Assembly: GCA_020354665.1 (NCBI GenBank)
Contig: CP070653.1
Location: 1,246,620 to 1,279,982 of the forward strand
Reading direction: 5' to 3'
Length of the DNA: 33,363 bases
Source: Burkholderiales bacterium
Lineage (GTDB): Bacteria > Pseudomonadota > Gammaproteobacteria > Burkholderiales > Burkholderiaceae_C
Below are positions 31,361 through 33,363 of the stretch, piece after piece. A program made the position numbers and the translations under genes. The first letter of the stretch is position 1; the number at the start of each line of letters is the position of its first letter. Under the pieces are notes generated by a model, which saw only the letters and a program-made list of their open reading frames with translations, made no database searches and was not told the DNA's origin.

Positions 31361-32146
31361 ATGAAACATCTTCTGGTGCTTGATTCGCGCGGCAGGAAGC
31401 CTGGCGGTGAAACGCCGCTCGTTTGCACGCCCCTGGTGGGCCGGACGCGCGAGCGCGTTCTGGCCGAAGCGGCCCACATCCTGCCCAAGTCGCCCGACCT
31501 GCTCGAGTGGCGCGTCGACCATTTCGGTGCGATCGCAGACACCGCGGCGGTGATCGAGACGCTGCGCGAATTGCGCCGCGCTGCGGGCCGGCTGCCGATC
31601 ATCTTCACGTGCCGTGCCAAGGAAGGCGGCGGGCATCGCGTTCCGATCGGCGCGAAGGAGGTCGTCGCGCTGCACGAGGCGGTGGCTGCGACGCGTATGG
31701 TCGACTTCATCGACTTCGAGATCGACAACGACGCCGAGCTCGTGCGGCACGTCCGGCAGAGCACGCAGGCGCAGGAAGTGCGGCTGATCCTCTCGTACCA
31801 CAACCACAGCTACACGCCTGGCCACGAATTCCTCGTCGACCGGTTCCTCGAGGCGGAGCGACTGGGTGCCGACGTCGCGATGGTGCAGGTCAAGCCGCGC
31901 GAGCGTGCCGACGTGCTGCGCCTGCTGGCGGCGACGGCCGAGGCCGATACGAAGGTGCGCATTCCGCTGATCAGCATGTCGATCGGGCCGCTCGGCTCGG
32001 TTTCGCGCATCGTCGGCGGCCTGTTCGGTTCGAGTCTGTCGTTTGCCGTTGGCGAGAAGGCCTCGGCCCCAGGCCAGATCCCGATCGACGACCTCGTCAC
32101 CGCATTCGACATCATCCGGCGCGCCCGCGGCGGCGAGATGCTCTGA
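31361..32146 (+). CDS. Type I 3-dehydroquinate dehydratase-like protein lacking the Schiff-base lysine
   Basis: A 261-residue AroD-family TIM barrel. Most active-site residues of type I dehydroquinase are present: Glu49 and Arg51 in LEWRVDHF, Arg85 and Glu88 in CRAKEGG, His147 in SYHN, Arg216 in VSR and Ser235/Gln239 in ASAPGQ. The residue aligned with the imine-forming Lys170 of the enteric enzyme (GADIPKIAVMP) is Met174 in GADVAMVQVKP, and a Lys appears four residues later (Lys178). On the same strand face this Lys could point into the barrel. The protein therefore either uses a displaced lysine or does different chemistry. It ends a catabolic operon, which also argues against a role in aromatic amino acid synthesis. 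AGTACGAGGC before the ATG provides the ribosome-binding site. Confidence 0.85.
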   Translation: MKHLLVLDSRGRKPGGETPLVCTPLVGRTRERVLAEAAHILPKSPDLLEWRVDHFGAIADTAAVIETLRELRRAAGRLPIIFTCRAKEGGGHRVPIGAKEVVALHEAVAATRMVDFIDFEIDNDAELVRHVRQSTQAQEVRLILSYHNHSYTPGHEFLVDRFLEAERLGADVAMVQVKPRERADVLRLLAATAEADTKVRIPLISMSIGPLGSVSRIVGGLFGSSLSFAVGEKASAPGQIPIDDLVTAFDIIRRARGGEML

Positions 32147-32395
32147 GCAGAGCTCGCGGCTAGGCAATCTTCGCGCGCGGTGCTGGGTCGTGCGGCGAGC
32201 GACGCGATCGCCGGGCACTGCCAGTGCCATCGCCGACGCCGCGTGCAGCGACGTCGCGCGAATGCGCTGAACGGGTCGACGACGCGTCTGCGCGCATCGA
32301 GCGTCACAGACGCCAGGCAGGGCCGTGGCGGGCCGCTGCGCAGCGTCGTAACCGCGCATTCGAGTGCGACTTTCGGAATGCGTTAAGGTACGGCG

Positions 32396-33151
32396 ATGAA
32401 CGAACTTCCGACGCCCTCTTCGGGCGCGGCGTGGTTCTTCGATTTCGACGGCACGCTGGTTCCCATCGCTCCCTCGCCGGATCGCGTGGCCCCGCCAGCC
32501 GGGCTCTCGTCGCTGCTGTCGCGGCTGCAGTCGCTTGACGTGGCTTTGGTGGTCGTGACCGGACGACCGCTGGCCGAGATCGATGCCTACCTCGCTCCCC
32601 TGCAACTGCCGTGCGCAGGCGTGCATGGCGTCGAGCGGCGAGACGCGAACGGGCGCCTGCATTGCGTGCAGCGGCCCGACCTGACGGAGGCCGTGTCGGC
32701 GATCCAGGCGCTATGTCATCGCGAGCCTTCGCTGCGATGCGAGGTCAAGCCGGGTGCGGTGGCACTGCATTTCCGGCAGGCACCACAGCTGCAGCCGCTG
32801 TGCGAAGAGACGATGGCGGACGTCGCGGCTGTTTCGCCCGGCATGGTCGTGCTGCGAGGGAAGATGGTGCTCGAGCTGAAACCCGCGATCGCGGACAAGG
32901 GGCGCGCGGTGCGTGCGTTCCTCGAAGAGCCGCTCTTCCAGCAGCGGCGGCCGTGGTACTTCGGCGACGACGTTACCGACGAAGCGGCGTTTCAGGCGGT
33001 GCAGGATCTTGGCGGGGTGGCAGTAAAGATCGGAGACGGCGAGACCGCGGCCATGCATCGGCTCAGCGGCCCGGAGGCCGTGCGGGCATGGTTGGGCGAC
33101 GCGGTGACGCTGCTCGAGCATCGGCACGCGATCGGCTCGGAGGCACATTGA
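32396..33151 (+). CDS. otsB: Trehalose-6-phosphate phosphatase OtsB
   Basis: A 251-residue HAD-superfamily phosphatase converting trehalose-6-phosphate to trehalose, used for osmotic and desiccation protection. HAD motif I is FDFDGTLVPI (nucleophile Asp16, Asp18), motif II is VVVTGRP near residue 57, the VHGVERRD substrate-loop segment lies near 76, motif III is the Lys in ELKPAIADKG near 165 and motif IV is YFGDDVTDEAAF near 185. TAAGG seven bases before ATG 32396 supports the start. The TGA overlaps the otsA ATG by one base (TGATG). A 249-base gap separates it from the dehydroquinase-like gene, with no recognisable feature except a possible promoter near the start. Confidence 0.94.
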   Translation: MNELPTPSSGAAWFFDFDGTLVPIAPSPDRVAPPAGLSSLLSRLQSLDVALVVVTGRPLAEIDAYLAPLQLPCAGVHGVERRDANGRLHCVQRPDLTEAVSAIQALCHREPSLRCEVKPGAVALHFRQAPQLQPLCEETMADVAAVSPGMVVLRGKMVLELKPAIADKGRAVRAFLEEPLFQQRRPWYFGDDVTDEAAFQAVQDLGGVAVKIGDGETAAMHRLSGPEAVRAWLGDAVTLLEHRHAIGSEAH

Positions 33152-33363
33152 TGGCGCGCCTGGTCGTCGTCTCCAACCGCGTCGCCGACCCGCGCAAGGC
33201 CGCGGCTGGCGGGCTCGCGGTGGCGCTTGGCGATGCCCTGAAGAGTTCCGGGGGACTGTGGTTTGGGTGGAGTGGGCGAGTCAGGCCCGACAACGCGACT
33301 GCCCCAGACCATGACGTCCACGTGCACAAGCACGGCGACGTCACACTGGCCACCGTCGACCTC
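33151..33363 (+). CDS. otsA: Trehalose-6-phosphate synthase OtsA, N-terminus (cut by window end)
   Basis: The first 71 codons of a retaining glycosyltransferase (GT20) that joins UDP-glucose and glucose-6-phosphate to trehalose-6-phosphate. The OtsA start is clear: RLVVVSNRVADPRKAAAGGL, with the SNRV motif and the glycine-rich AAGGLAVAL substrate loop, then GLWFGWSGR. GGAGG at 33139-33143 precedes the ATG, which overlaps the otsB stop. The rest lies beyond the window. Confidence 0.93.
   Translation, partial: MARLVVVSNRVADPRKAAAGGLAVALGDALKSSGGLWFGWSGRVRPDNATAPDHDVHVHKHGDVTLATVDL

Noticed and set aside
31361-32146. Biosynthetic AroD of the shikimate pathway
   Set aside because: Missing catalytic lysine and position at the end of a LysR-controlled catabolic operon argue against a housekeeping role.
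1-33363. CRISPR arrays, rRNA/tRNA genes, insertion sequences, prophage
   Set aside because: No regularly spaced repeats, no tRNA-like cloverleaf or rRNA segment, and no transposase or phage gene were found on reading both strands.

Overview
The window is high-GC DNA whose coding strands show strong GC3 bias. Gene content (an RpfE-like gene joined to recJ, LolC-LolD with one permease gene, a TctBA transporter, TRAP transporters, several HMG-CoA-lyase/LysR-type catabolic genes) fits a metabolically versatile betaproteobacterium of the Burkholderiales. This placement is inferred from gene families and synteny, not from a database search. I see no insertion sequence, phage, CRISPR, rRNA or tRNA gene.

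Layout. (1) 1-10.4 kb is housekeeping. A partial exported protein, recJ and an RpfE-like gene lie on the minus strand. On the plus strand are a DUF427 protein, then a tightly overlapped run: MFS transporter, lolC, lolD, tatD, a family-6 uracil/hypoxanthine-DNA glycosylase, a spermidine-synthase-like protein and a GspE-type ATPase. (2) 10.4-14.2 kb holds tctB-tctA without a binding protein, then a ketoglutarate-semialdehyde-type aldehyde dehydrogenase. (3) 14.3-20.0 kb holds a TetR regulator, one TRAP binding protein (DctP) and two tandem, clearly homologous DctQ-DctM permease pairs. (4) 20.1-24.8 kb holds a minus-strand pair (FadH/old-yellow-enzyme type flavoprotein plus an alpha/beta-barrel protein), diverging from an SDR dehydrogenase and a xylose-isomerase-like TIM barrel. 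(5) 24.8-32.1 kb is the most interesting part: an HMG-CoA-lyase-type gene diverging from a lysR gene, followed by an operon of CoA-acylating aldehyde dehydrogenase, ThDP-dependent decarboxylase/carboligase, TIM-barrel isomerase and a type I 3-dehydroquinase-like protein. (6) 32.4 kb to the end holds otsB and the start of otsA (trehalose synthesis).

How it fits together. The same 38-bp operator-like sequence (34/38 identical) with an equally spaced -35/-10 pair lies in front of the lyase gene and, 1 kb away in inverted orientation, in front of the aldehyde dehydrogenase operon. The LysR protein encoded between them probably controls both. The lyase, acylating dehydrogenase, ThDP enzyme, TIM barrel and dehydroquinase-like protein would then form one catabolic regulon ending in acyl-CoA cleavage. 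I do not recognise this combination as a described pathway. The dehydroquinase-like member has Met where the family's Schiff-base lysine should be, so its reaction is probably not the textbook one. The TRAP modules and the flavoprotein/SDR group next door may import and prepare the substrate, which is inference from proximity only.
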